A stretch of 64,000 nucleotides of DNA from Leptolyngbya ohadii IS1 (GTDB taxonomy: Bacteria; Cyanobacteriota; Cyanobacteriia; Elainellales; Elainellaceae), in NCBI RefSeq assembly GCF_002215035.1, contig NZ_NKFP01000001.1, forward strand, positions 865,501-929,500, given 5' to 3'. This document shows, piece after piece, positions 36,559 through 46,300 of the stretch. Positions within the stretch are counted from its first letter, which is position 1. Each line of letters begins with the position of its first letter. A program made the position numbers and the translations under genes. The notes below the pieces were generated by a model, which was given only the letters and a program-made list of their open reading frames with translations, did no database searches and was not told the origin of the DNA.

Positions 36559-39117
36559 CCACGGGATGCGCAACGAGGTTGAGGGGAGAGGGGTAGAAAG
36601 GTTACCAGGAGCGGAATTGAGGGGTTAGTTGTTGAGAGAATAGCTCCTAAATCGAGAGAAGCAGGAGTCATGAGATGGGAAGGAGGAAAGGGAGAACGGG
36701 GGTTGCCGTCGAAGCGGGAAGGGAAAGTGTCCAGCGAATCCCCGCGTGGTTTGGTGAAGCGGTACTGTACGGACAATATTGGCTGGAAAGTGGGCTAGTG
36801 GGGTATTTGGAAGAAGAAGTGCGTGTCGTGCGGGGGCGGATGGGGCGGTATGAAGTGATGGACTTTGTGCTGCTGTTGAATGCGTATGCCATTAGTGGGG
36901 AACGGACGATCGCAGATTTCTATCGAGCGTTGGAGCCGGTGAAGGAAGTCTTGATGAGCCAGTGGGGGCGAGAGCGGTGTCCCTCGGCATCGAGTTTGAG
37001 TCGGTTTTTAGGGAGTGTGGGAGTTAGTGCGGTAGAAGCATTGCGAAGTCTGTTTGAGAGCGATTTGCAGCGGAACAGCGTGCGAGTGAAACAGGCAATT
37101 GGGATGTTTGACCGGGTGAGCGACCATTCTGTGGTGTTTGATATAGATGGGACGGTCTGTGCTGTGCGGCAGCGGTCGATTACGACGGATGCCAGGAACG
37201 ATCCGCCCGCCGTGCGACGGAGCGAAGGAGCGTGTGCGCCAGGGTACACGGGGCGGAAGCGGGGGGAAGTGATTCGGAATCGGACGACGGTCTGTGTTGC
37301 CCAAACGGGAGAATGGTTGGGAAGCTATGGGAGCGCTGGAAATGGAGCAGCCAAGCTGGAGCTAGAGCGGTGTTGTGGGGTGATTGTGCGGTATTTGGAG
37401 CAGCAGGGCTTAGTGGTTGGGCATGGGTTGGTGCGCCTGGATGGCCTGTACGGCACTGCGGCGTTGGTCAGTGTGGTGCAGGCAACGGGGCTGGGATACC
37501 TATTGCGGTGTCGAGACTATCACATTCTGAAGAGCGAAAAGGTGAAGCGGCGGCTGGAGGATGCGGATGCAACCCACTGGCAGCGGATTGAGAACAGTGC
37601 CAGCCAACTATTGGATCTAGGCTACATCGAGGAAGTTGGGCGAGGGTACCCGGCACCAATGCGCGTGATTGTGGTGCGAACGCCGCATCAGGAGCATGGG
37701 GCAAAGATTGGGAAACGAGACAAGGATCAAGTGTATGAATTGTTTCTGACCTCGCAATCAGTGGCAAGTTTGAGTGGGATGGAAGTGTTGAGTTTGTATC
37801 GAGGGCGAGGCGGGTTTGAACAACGACTGAGTGAGGAGGATCAGGAACAAGATTACGACCGCTGGTGCAGTTGGAATGGGGCAGGGCAAGAGTTGTGGCA
37901 GATATTAGGGCAATGGAGTTGGAACTGGCGGTTGTGGATGGGCTGCCAGCAAGAGACAGTGGAGTTGCGGCAGACGGTGTGGGCAGAGTGCGAGGTTGAA
38001 TCAGAGACACAGCAGAGAAGTGAAGAGTCGAAGTGTGCAATTGCGGAGTTGCCCGCATCGTTAGCGGTTTTGCAAGGCGTAAAAGAACTTTCAGCGGTGA
38101 AATCAGGTTCTGAGGTGGCAAGTGGAGAGTTATACGGAGCGATGAGGATTTCCACAGAATGGGGGTCTGGATTGACAGGGAAGAACCGATTTGGCAATAG
38201 CGACTTTCAAATAGTCAATGACCAAACAGTATTGTGTCCTGCGGGACATCAGATGTATCGCCGCATGAGACATCAGAAACCGAATGGGGATATCAAGATG
38301 CAGTATGGGATCAATCCCAAGCATTGCCAGAAGTGTCCTGTCAAAAGGCGGTGTTTAGCACCTGGAAGCAAAGCAGATCGGGGTCGGGGTCGGCGAGTCA
38401 CAGTGATCCGTCCGCTGATCAGTGAGATAACAGCGGACCTGCCGCGAGTCGAGCTATCGAAAGATTCAGCAATTGTGCGGTCAGTAGTGCAGTGGGTGGG
38501 TGGGAAAGCCCAGCAAGCGGCGCAGCCTATTTTATGGTGTGACATAGCAGCAACTCGATTACGGCGCGGATGGCACGAGGAGTTGGCGTTATTTGAGGTC
38601 AAGATTGTGGAAAATTCTGCCCTGCATAAGACTGTTCCAAGTGAAGCAACGAAATTAACCAGCCGACGAGAACGAGAGCATCACCGTTTGAGTTGGTGGG
38701 AGAGGAACGAGCGGAATATGCGAAAAGGGGAGCAGGAGCGATGGAGAATCGTTTTGCCAGAAGTGGCAACAAAACTACTAAAAGGGTTAGAGCAATTGAG
38801 TAAACGTTCGTTCGTAGCAACAGGATAGCTTCAGATAATTGGGACTTGAATAGTAACTGCCATGCTATGAATTAAAGCAGTATAAGTAATTGAAGCGGGT
38901 ACTGCTAATTCAACATGATAAAGAACAAATTAGATAACAAGTTGATAACAGAAATAAGCAAATAAAGATAACGAAAAAGTGAAAATAGAAGCTATTGATA
39001 AATCATTAGGAATTTGAGCTGAAAACGGCAGGATCAGGGTGAAGCTTGTAGCGGCTCTAAGCCTTATATAGCAGGAGTTTGAAGCTTATAAGTGTCAATT
39101 CGTTGTGCATCTCGTGG
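36559..39117 (+). mobile_element. Insertion sequence, about 2.56 kb, inside the transposon end
   Basis: Terminal inverted repeats: CCACGGGATGCGCAACGAGG at the left and the reverse complement of CCACGAGATGCACAACGAAT at the right, 16 of 20 matching. Both sides are flanked by the same seven bases, GATCCGC (36552-36558 and 39118-39124). One large transposase gene fills it. About 290 bases between the transposase stop and the right end are AT-rich and non-coding. A relic of a related copy is at 35947. The mirror copy occupies 62928 to beyond the window end. Confidence 0.88.
36675..38828 (+). CDS. Large DDE-type transposase of the inserted IS
   Basis: A 717-residue transposase starting at ATG 36675, with AGGAG 7 bases upstream. 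The N-terminal third contains YAISGERTIADFYRALEP and CPSASSLSRFLGSV. Candidate catalytic Asp residues are in VVFDIDGTVCA and LVRLDGLYGTA, and a later YRGRGGFEQRLSE segment matches the YREK-like Glu region of IS4/IS1182-type DDE enzymes. Near residue 560 there is a zinc-like cluster (CPAGHQMY, then CQKCPVKRRCL) also typical of IS1182-like transposases. Family assignment beyond a large DDE transposase is uncertain. The gene is intact here; the mirror copy is cut by the window end. Confidence 0.85.
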   Translation: MGRRKGRTGVAVEAGRESVQRIPAWFGEAVLYGQYWLESGLVGYLEEEVRVVRGRMGRYEVMDFVLLLNAYAISGERTIADFYRALEPVKEVLMSQWGRERCPSASSLSRFLGSVGVSAVEALRSLFESDLQRNSVRVKQAIGMFDRVSDHSVVFDIDGTVCAVRQRSITTDARNDPPAVRRSEGACAPGYTGRKRGEVIRNRTTVCVAQTGEWLGSYGSAGNGAAKLELERCCGVIVRYLEQQGLVVGHGLVRLDGLYGTAALVSVVQATGLGYLLRCRDYHILKSEKVKRRLEDADATHWQRIENSASQLLDLGYIEEVGRGYPAPMRVIVVRTPHQEHGAKIGKRDKDQVYELFLTSQSVASLSGMEVLSLYRGRGGFEQRLSEEDQEQDYDRWCSWNGAGQELWQILGQWSWNWRLWMGCQQETVELRQTVWAECEVESETQQRSEESKCAIAELPASLAVLQGVKELSAVKSGSEVASGELYGAMRISTEWGSGLTGKNRFGNSDFQIVNDQTVLCPAGHQMYRRMRHQKPNGDIKMQYGINPKHCQKCPVKRRCLAPGSKADRGRGRRVTVIRPLISEITADLPRVELSKDSAIVRSVVQWVGGKAQQAAQPILWCDIAATRLRRGWHEELALFEVKIVENSALHKTVPSEATKLTSRREREHHRLSWWERNERNMRKGEQERWRIVLPEVATKLLKGLEQLSKRSFVATG

Positions 39118-39402
39118 GATCCGCGTTTCTTTGACCGCGACCGATCGAGCATAGAATGCTGACTGGGGGCGGATTTGAGCAATGTAACACGGTTTTTTTG
39201 GGTCGTACCGCGCTAAATGACCGCAGATTCAGGGGGTTTAAATTCCACGGTAATTGACCGCGCCTTTGGAAAATTGCTTAGGCTGTAACGGAATAGATCG
39301 AGATGTTGAGCGGGGTTGAGAATCTGGACCCAATGAAAACGTTCCACGGTAATTGACCGCGCTCCTTTTATAATCAGGTATTCTTTCGATGGAGGTTGCG
39401 CG
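39118..39402 (+). promoter_or_regulatory. Inner TnsB-binding repeats and tnsB promoter region
   Basis: Four repeats with the core TGACCGCG or TGACCGCA lie at 39132-39139, 39218-39225, 39255-39262 and 39354-39361. The last two are identical over 21 bases (39243-39263 and 39342-39362, containing CCACGGTAATTGACCGCG). TATAAT at 39369-39374, seven bases after the last repeat, is a good -10 element, and GGAGG at 39391-39395 is the tnsB ribosome site. Binding of TnsB here would cover its own promoter, so autorepression is expected. Confidence 0.78.
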
Positions 39403-41169
39403 ATGGACCCTGCAACCGAACTGATTTCAGTCTCGCCTGCTGCTCCTGGAATGCAGCTTGCTCTGAGGTTGCCCACCCCTGACACAGACGATTCGTGGTT
39501 GATCGTCGATGGCAGCAGCGAACTGCCGGATTATGTGCAACAGCGAATGCGTATAATTCAGCAGCTATTGGCAGCACGCGGGACGAAAACATATACGCAA
39601 GTGCAGCGACAAGCTGCCCGCAGCTTAGGGATGAGTGTGCGAAGTCTGCGACGACTGGTGAAAGCGTGGCAGGAATTAGGCGTTGCCGGGTTGTCACGAC
39701 AACCGCGATCAGACCAGGGCAGCATCAAAGCGAGCCAGGAGTGGCAGGACTTTATTGTGAAAACATATAAGGATGGGAATCGTGGGAGTCGGCAAATGAG
39801 TCCGGCCCAGGTTGCCGTTCAAGTACAGGCGCGTGCCCAAACGCTTGGGGTGGAGGACTACCCTGGACGCACAACCGTTTATCGCATTTTGCGTCCGTAT
39901 ATTGAGAAGGTTCAGCAAAAGCGATCGTTAGGGTGGCGACAGGATCGGTTGACGCTGCACACGCGGGAAGGATTAGCGATCGCGATCGAGTGGTCAAATC
40001 AAGTGTGGCAGGTGGATCACACCCGTGCAGATGTGCTAGTGGTGGATCAGTCTGGGGAAGTGCTAGGGCGACCGTGGCTAACGATTGTGGTGGATACCTA
40101 CTCACGCTGCATTATGGGCATTTATCTCGGCTTTGATGCACCCAGTTCTGCTGTGGTGTGTTTAGCCTTACGTCATGCCATTATGCCCAAGCAATACAGT
40201 TCAGCCTATGAATTGCAAGGGAACTGGGGGACGTATGGGCTACCGCAGTATTTGTATACCGATGGGGGCAAAGACTTTCGCTCGCAGCATCTAGAGCAGG
40301 TGGCAACGGAACTAGGAATTGTGCTGTGTCTGCGGCGCAAGCCCTCAGATGGCGGGATTGTGGAGCGACCATTTGGGACATTCAACACGCAGTTTTTCTC
40401 TACTCTTCCCGGCTACGTGAGCAGTAACGTGGAGACCCGATCGCCAGCGGCAGAATCGGAAGCTTGCCTCACCTTGATGCAGCTAGAGCAAATGCTGGTG
40501 CGCTACATCGTGGATCACTACAACCCGGCAGTCGATGCGCGAATGGGGGATCAAAGTCGGATAGGACGATGGGAAGCGGGACGGATTGCTCAACTGCCCC
40601 TGTTGGTCGATCGAGAGTTAGATTTGTGCTTGATGCGACGGGACCAGCGCAAAGTGTATCGCAGTGGCTATATTCAGTTTGCGAATCTAACGTATCAGGG
40701 TGAACATTTAGCGGCTTATGCGGGAGAAAGCGTGATTCTGCGATATGACCCCCGCGACATCACAACAGTCTTGGTCTACCAGGGGAAGGGGTCAAAAGAA
40801 GAGTTTCTCACTCGTGCCCATGCTCAAGGCTGGGAGACGGAAACCTTGTCGTATGCAGAAGCACAGGCAATTAGCGAGCGGAAACGCGAAGCAGGCAGAG
40901 CGATTAGCAATCGAACAATGCTAGAGGAAGTGCGGGATCGTGAGACTCGCATCAGGAAGCTCCAGAAGCAGCAGAAACAACAGGAGAACGTTTCTGTAAC
41001 CCCGGATGTTGCGGTAATTGATGTGTTGGCAGTTCAGGTGAATGCGACCGTAACCGAACCTATCGTTCAGCCAGAGCCAGAAGTTGAGGTCGAGAAGCCG
41101 AAGAAGCCCGTGCCGTATGTGCGGGTGGTGGACTATGAAGAGCTGAAACGAGGAGCAGGGTTGTTATGA
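39403..41169 (+). CDS. tnsB: TnsB-like DDE transposase
   Basis: A 588-residue transposase of the Mu/TniA/TnsB class. N-terminal helix-turn-helix domains (about 40-160) contain SLGMSVRSLRRLVKAW. The RNase H-fold core has catalytic D205 in VWQVDHTRAD, D287 in LYTDGGKDF and E321 in GIVERPFGTF. These are the same residue numbers I recall for the type V-K transposase ShTnsB, which is of nearly equal length. A Mu-C type beta-barrel and a C-terminal tail rich in Glu/Pro, likely to contact TnsC, follow. It cleaves and joins the transposon ends. Its stop overlaps tnsC in ATGA. Confidence 0.96.
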   Translation: MDPATELISVSPAAPGMQLALRLPTPDTDDSWLIVDGSSELPDYVQQRMRIIQQLLAARGTKTYTQVQRQAARSLGMSVRSLRRLVKAWQELGVAGLSRQPRSDQGSIKASQEWQDFIVKTYKDGNRGSRQMSPAQVAVQVQARAQTLGVEDYPGRTTVYRILRPYIEKVQQKRSLGWRQDRLTLHTREGLAIAIEWSNQVWQVDHTRADVLVVDQSGEVLGRPWLTIVVDTYSRCIMGIYLGFDAPSSAVVCLALRHAIMPKQYSSAYELQGNWGTYGLPQYLYTDGGKDFRSQHLEQVATELGIVLCLRRKPSDGGIVERPFGTFNTQFFSTLPGYVSSNVETRSPAAESEACLTLMQLEQMLVRYIVDHYNPAVDARMGDQSRIGRWEAGRIAQLPLLVDRELDLCLMRRDQRKVYRSGYIQFANLTYQGEHLAAYAGESVILRYDPRDITTVLVYQGKGSKEEFLTRAHAQGWETETLSYAEAQAISERKREAGRAISNRTMLEEVRDRETRIRKLQKQQKQQENVSVTPDVAVIDVLAVQVNATVTEPIVQPEPEVEVEKPKKPVPYVRVVDYEELKRGAGLL

Positions 41170-41993
41170 CATTAGAGGGTCGAGAACAGATTACGTTACC
41201 TGCCCGATTGATTGAGCCAGGAGCGCAAGAGTCGATCGCCCGACTTCAACGGCAATGCTTTGTGGAACTGGGGACGGTACAGCAGTTTCACGCCTGGTTA
41301 GATGACAAGCGGCAGTGTCGGCAGGCTTGTCGAGTGATTGGGGACTCCCGCACGGGAAAGACGATAGCCTGTGATGCATATCGGCTGAAATATGCGAGTC
41401 AAACTGCGAGTGGGGATGCGCCGATTGTGCCTGTGATCTACTGGCACGCGACGACGGAGACGGGGCAGCGGGAATTGTTCGTGGGGCTGCTGGAGCATTT
41501 GAAATATCGCATTACGAATGGCACAATTTCTGACTTACGCGAGCGAGTGTATCGCTTATTGCGATCGTGTCAGGTGGAGATGATCATTTTGGACGAAGCG
41601 CATCGGTTTCGCCCCAAAACCTTTTCGGAGATTCGGGACATCTTCGATTTGCTGGGGATTGCCGTGGTGCTGGTGGGAACGGATCGCCTCGATGTCGTAG
41701 TCCGACGGGATGAACAGGTGCATAACCGCTTCATGGCGTGTCACCGCTTTCATCGATTTGATAGCCAAGCTTTGGAGGATACGACAGCCATTTGGGAGGA
41801 ATATGTATTGCGACTGCCCCAGCCCTCCGATCTGACCAGTGCAACGATGCAGAAGATTCTGGCAGCGACCACACGCGGATACCTGGGCACCCTCGATGAG
41901 ATATTACGAAACGCGGCTCGACGTGCTTTAGAGAGCGGGCAATCTCGAATTGAAGCATCCTTGCTGAATCAAGTTGCGCTGGAGTACAAGTGA
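41166..41993 (+). CDS. tnsC: TnsC/TniB-like AAA+ regulator ATPase
   Basis: A 275-residue AAA+ protein. Walker A is GDSRTGKT (59-66, K65), Walker B is MIILDE (139-144), followed by the sensor-like VVLVGTDRL and an arginine-rich C-terminal helical part. In this family TnsC polymerises on target DNA and recruits the transposase. The size matches type V-K TnsC (about 276). It overlaps tnsB by four bases and is four bases upstream of the tniQ ATG, a single translational unit. Confidence 0.95.
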   Translation: MTLEGREQITLPARLIEPGAQESIARLQRQCFVELGTVQQFHAWLDDKRQCRQACRVIGDSRTGKTIACDAYRLKYASQTASGDAPIVPVIYWHATTETGQRELFVGLLEHLKYRITNGTISDLRERVYRLLRSCQVEMIILDEAHRFRPKTFSEIRDIFDLLGIAVVLVGTDRLDVVVRRDEQVHNRFMACHRFHRFDSQALEDTTAIWEEYVLRLPQPSDLTSATMQKILAATTRGYLGTLDEILRNAARRALESGQSRIEASLLNQVALEYK

Positions 41994-41997
41994 CCCA

Positions 41998-42546
41998 ATG
42001 CCTGACGAGAGCTGGGTATTTCGAGTTGTACCTGCGCCGGGAGAAAGCTTGGGACACTTCCTGGGGCGGTTTCGCCGTGCGAATCATTTGAGCCATCGCG
42101 CGATCGCGGATCATTTGGGCGTGCGTGTGAAGTGGGTTGAAGACTGGGAGCTGCCGTCGAAGCGACGAAACCCGACCGAGTTGCAACTGATCGCCCTGTC
42201 AAAATTAGTAGAGGTTGACCCCAAACAACTGGCAAAGATGCTGCCGCCTGCTCGCCTGCACCTACAAACCCGCCTGTGTTCAGCTTGCTATGCAAAAACT
42301 TCGGTACATTTAGCGGTGTGGCAGCGATCGGGGAGAACGGGGTGCGACCGTCATGCCCTGCGTCTCTTGTCAGTTTGTCCGGTTTGCAAGCATGGGTATC
42401 GCACCCCTGCCCTGTGGGAAGACGAACACTGTGAAGGGTGTGGGCTGGCATTTGGACAAATGCAGTCGTATCAGGAACCGATTCGCAAGCGTGGACAATC
42501 GACTCCATCAACCGCCTCGCCTGACGAGCTAGACGGTCGCCAGTAG
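41998..42546 (+). CDS. tniQ: TniQ-family target-selection protein
   Basis: A 182-residue TniQ protein. The ATG at 41998 is preferred over the TTG at 41974, which lies inside tnsC. The N-terminal part has the TniQ signature (FRVVPAPGESLGHFLGRFRR) and an HTH-like HRAIADHLGV. Two zinc-finger-like clusters follow: C94, C97, C116, H119 and C127, C130, C145, C148. In V-K elements TniQ links Cas12k to TnsC; with no Cas12k here, its partner for target choice is unknown. The last bases overlap the convergent small gene by 18. Confidence 0.92.
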   Translation: MPDESWVFRVVPAPGESLGHFLGRFRRANHLSHRAIADHLGVRVKWVEDWELPSKRRNPTELQLIALSKLVEVDPKQLAKMLPPARLHLQTRLCSACYAKTSVHLAVWQRSGRTGCDRHALRLLSVCPVCKHGYRTPALWEDEHCEGCGLAFGQMQSYQEPIRKRGQSTPSTASPDELDGRQ

Positions 42547-42894
42547 GAATTTGATCATCCAGTAAACTTCCCTGCCGCCAATCGGCTCATGGGCTTGCTG
42601 AAACTGGGATTTGAGCTGCTTGAGCAGATCGTCCTGCTCGATAATCTCGTCGGAGTAGTCCCACTTGCCGGGGGTGAGTCTGCGAGAAATGGTGGCACGA
42701 TCGGTTGCAATCTTTTCTAGCTGGAGTGCAGCACAGGCGGCGTAGAAGGTAGGTTGGAGCGCATCGACTTGCTGTTGGAGTTCCGTTAGTTGAGCGCGGA
42801 GGTCGAGCATCGCATTGATGATTTCGAGTGGATCGAGAAAGTCAGAGGCGGAGGAGTCGATCGTGGTAATTGGTGGCTGAACGTCTAGCTTCAT
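42529..42894 (-). CDS. Small coiled-coil hypothetical protein, first cargo gene
   Basis: A 121-residue protein convergent with tniQ and overlapping its end by 18 bases. The middle has heptad-like leucines (DLRAQLTELQQQVDALQ), followed by a helical stretch and an HEPIGGREVYW motif near the end. I do not recognise the family. It could be a plasmid- or element-specific DNA-binding or structural factor; there is no evidence for either. Confidence 0.6.
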   Translation of the reverse strand: MKLDVQPPITTIDSSASDFLDPLEIINAMLDLRAQLTELQQQVDALQPTFYAACAALQLEKIATDRATISRRLTPGKWDYSDEIIEQDDLLKQLKSQFQQAHEPIGGREVYWMIKFLLATV

Positions 42895-43381
42895 AATTTA
42901 CCAACGTGAAGAGAGTGAAGCTACTGTAGAGCCGATTGGGGCAGGGGGTGGAGGAAGAAACTGTTAAAGTTGCCTATCTTCAATTTCAAGCTCTACGAAG
43001 CCGGAGCAGTGGCAGAATGATTTGTTCTTAGAATCTGTGCCAGGTGGTCAATAGGCGCTCATGTGCGATCGGTGAAGCTGCACCTTGATCTGATTACACT
43101 CCACCAGTCGAGTTGCTTCCTAATCGAACGGTGTTTGCTTTTAGGTAATTTCTCTCTTAAGTGGAATTACGGTCTAATTATTGTTATTTAAATATTCAGT
43201 AATATTTCACAAGTCCTGGAAATCAGGAAGGTTGTTGGGGAATCATAATTTAAGGAAGGAAAATGCCAATCGAAGTTATTATCTGGCTGTTATTAGAAGC
43301 CCTTTGATTGCATCGATTGATTCCACTGCCGCTAATCTACCGTTTTAGCGACTGTCGTTCATTTCTTCACTCAGTCAGGCA
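42895..43381. promoter_or_regulatory. Divergent promoter region between cargo genes
   Basis: About 487 bases between the small cargo gene (leftward) and the DUF4347 gene (rightward). It contains an AT-rich tract around 43170-43215. Only one weak resemblance to a reversed TnsB site (GTGGTCAAT, 43026-43034) was seen. No gene is visible. Confidence 0.4.
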
Positions 43382-46300
43382 ATGATAGTGCAACCGCTCG
43401 TTCGTCCAGAGCAATCGCCTTCCTCGCGTCCAAGTTTAGAAACGGGGCGATCGATCGTCATCATCGACACCGCTCTTGCAGACTATCAAAGCCTCTTTGC
43501 GGGTGTCACGCCAAGCTATGAAGTGTATTTAGTCAATGCGAACCAGTGCGGCGTTGCTCAAATCACTGAGATGCTGCGCCAACAGAGCGGCATTGCCCAA
43601 CTGCATCTTCTATCGCATGGGAGCGCGGGGGAACTGCTCCTGGGCAAGAGCGTGCTGTCTTTGGAAACTTTGCCTGCTCATGCGGTTCAACTGCAAACCT
43701 GGCGCAGTGCCCTGAGTCAATCCGCCGAGATTCTCCTGTATGGCTGCGAAGTGGCGCAGGGGGATCGCGGACAACAGTTTGTGCAGCAGTTGAGTAAGTT
43801 GACCGGAGCGAGTATTGCTGCGGCTTCGACAAAAATTGGCAACTCCAGTTTAGGGGGAACCTGGACTCTGGATACGGTCATTGGCACTGTTACTGGTTCC
43901 TTGGCATCACAGCCAATCGCGATCGAGGCGTATGCGGGGATTTTGAGTTCTAACCCAGTGCAGTACAACCTGAACCCGTCAACCCAAAGCGCTTTCCCTC
44001 GTCACTTAATCAACGTGGATGGCACGCTCTACTTCACCGCCAGTCCAGACGGGGATGAATTTTCCTGGGAACGGGAACTGTGGAAGCTTGATCCGACTAC
44101 AGATCGTTTGGTCCGCATTGAACTTGAACCGGGAGTCTATAGTTTTTCTCCGACTCATTTCGCTCGTATTAATAGCACGGTGTACTTTGCTGCAACCAAC
44201 AGCACGAATGGACGGGAGATTTGGAAGATTGATCCTGCGATCGATGCTCCGGTGCGTCTTACCGATATTGAACCGGGGACAGGCAGTTCTTCTCCCACCA
44301 ATCTCACCAATGTCAACGGCACCCTGTACCTTGTCGCAACAAACAGTGCTACCGGACGAGAACTGTGGAAGCTTGATCCGACTACAGGAGCTTCAGAGCG
44401 ACTCACAGACATTGAACCGGGTGCAGGTAATTCTTCCCCCTCTGATCTCACTAACGTCAATGGCACCCTGTACTTTGTCGCGACGAACAGTGCGAGTGGA
44501 CGAGAACTGTGGAAGCTTGATCCAAGCTCAGGAACTCCCGTGCGGCTTACAGAAATTGAGCCAGGTGCAGCCAGTTCCGATCTCTTTAATCTCACCAATG
44601 TCAACGGAACACTTTATTTCATCGCAGTCGATCGCCGCAGCGAACGGCACTTGTGGAAGGTTGACCCTGTAACAGGCAGCCCAGTCCGAGTCGAATCTGC
44701 ATCGGGAGGAAGCATTGCCGGGGTTCGCAATCTCACTAACGTGAATGGCACGCTGTACTTTGTAGCCAGACAAGGCATTGGCGGCAACGAGCTGTGGAAG
44801 GTTGATCCGACGACAGGCGATCCGGTGCAGGTGGATTTTGAGCCAAGGGTATCTAGCTCCTCGCTTGAACATCTCACCAATGTCAACGGCACGCTCTACT
44901 TTTTCTCGATATCGAGTGCCTCTGGACAAGGACTCTGGAAAATCGATCCGGTCACAGGTAATCCTGCGCGAGTCGAACTTGCACCAGGGTCATTCATTTC
45001 TTCATCCCCCAGGATGACCAACGTGAACGGCACGCTGTACTTCAACGTCATCAGTGCCAACGGAAATGAACTGTGGCGGATTGATCCAGCGACCGGCAAT
45101 CCTATGCGAGTGAATGTTGAGCTGGGGGCAAACATTTTCTTGCCTCAGCCTCTCACCACCGTCAACGGGACACTCTACACGGTAGCGACAAATCGCGATA
45201 TTGGGCAGGAGCTGTGGCGGCTTGATTTAACCACGGGCAATCAATCGCTGATCGACATCAATACTCACGGTGTAGGCTCCTCTCCTGCCAATCTGATCAA
45301 CATTAACGGGACGCTATACTTTGCAGCAACGGATGCTGCTACTGGACGAGAGCTGTGGCGAATTGATCCGACGACTGGCAATCCCATTCGTATTACCGAT
45401 ATTGAACCAGGTCCAGCAGGTTCTTTCCCGGCAAACTTCGTCAACATCAACGGCACGCTCTACTTCAGTGCCAACCGCCTCGACCCCTCTAGTGGTGCTA
45501 ACAGACGGGAACTGTGGCGGGTTGATCCTGCTACCGGCAATCCCATCCGGGTTGAAGTGCATCCGGGAGTTGGCATCTCTCGTCCTAGAGTGAACCTTGG
45601 TTGGGAAGTCGATTTCTTCCTGCCTGAAAATTCCATCAACGTCAATGGCACACTGTACTTCCGGGCGAATAGCAGTGTTACAGGACAGGAACTGTGGCGG
45701 ATTAACGCGACGACCGGTAACGTGGAGCTGCTTGACATTGAACCCGGTGCAACGGGGTCTTCTCCCCACAGCTTCGTCAACGTCAACGGCACGCTCTATT
45801 TTATTGCCCGCAGCCGAGCGAACAGAGAAGAACTGTGGAAAATTAATCCTGCAACAGGCAATCCGGTATTAATCGAAATTGAACCAGGGACGGACAGTTC
45901 CTCTCCTAGCTCTTTCGGCAACATTAACGGTCTTATTGGCAACATTAACGGCACCTTGTACTTTGCTGCCTACAACAAAGCCAGCGAACTAGAATTGTGG
46001 AAGCTTGACCCAACCACAGACACCCCGGTACGACTTACCCGTATCGATCCAAGAGGAGACGGTTCCAGTTTTCACACCCTTATCAACGTCAACGGCACCG
46101 ACTACCTTAGTGTTTCTAACAACGCAGGAGGCAGAGAGCTGTGGAAGTTTGACTTGACGACCGGAAACGCGGCACGAATCGAAACTGCTTCAGGAGCCGT
46201 CCTTTCTTCTCCACAAGAAATAACGAATGTCAATGGCACTCTGTACCTCATTGCCAATCGAGGAGAACTGTGGAAGCTTGACCCGACGACTGGAAATCCA

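Noticed and set aside
36551-36776. N-terminal half of the minus-strand open frame 36243-36776
   Set aside because: Only the part below 36525 looks like transposase; the rest crosses the transposon terminus and the left IS end and is a chance extension.
39353-39358. TTGACC as the -35 box of tnsB
   Set aside because: It is only 10 bases from the TATAAT at 39369, too close for a sigma-70 promoter; it is part of the TnsB repeat.
43026-43034. GTGGTCAAT as a possible TnsB site of the opposite transposon end
   Set aside because: Only a single nine-base partial match, with no CGACA terminus or second repeat nearby.
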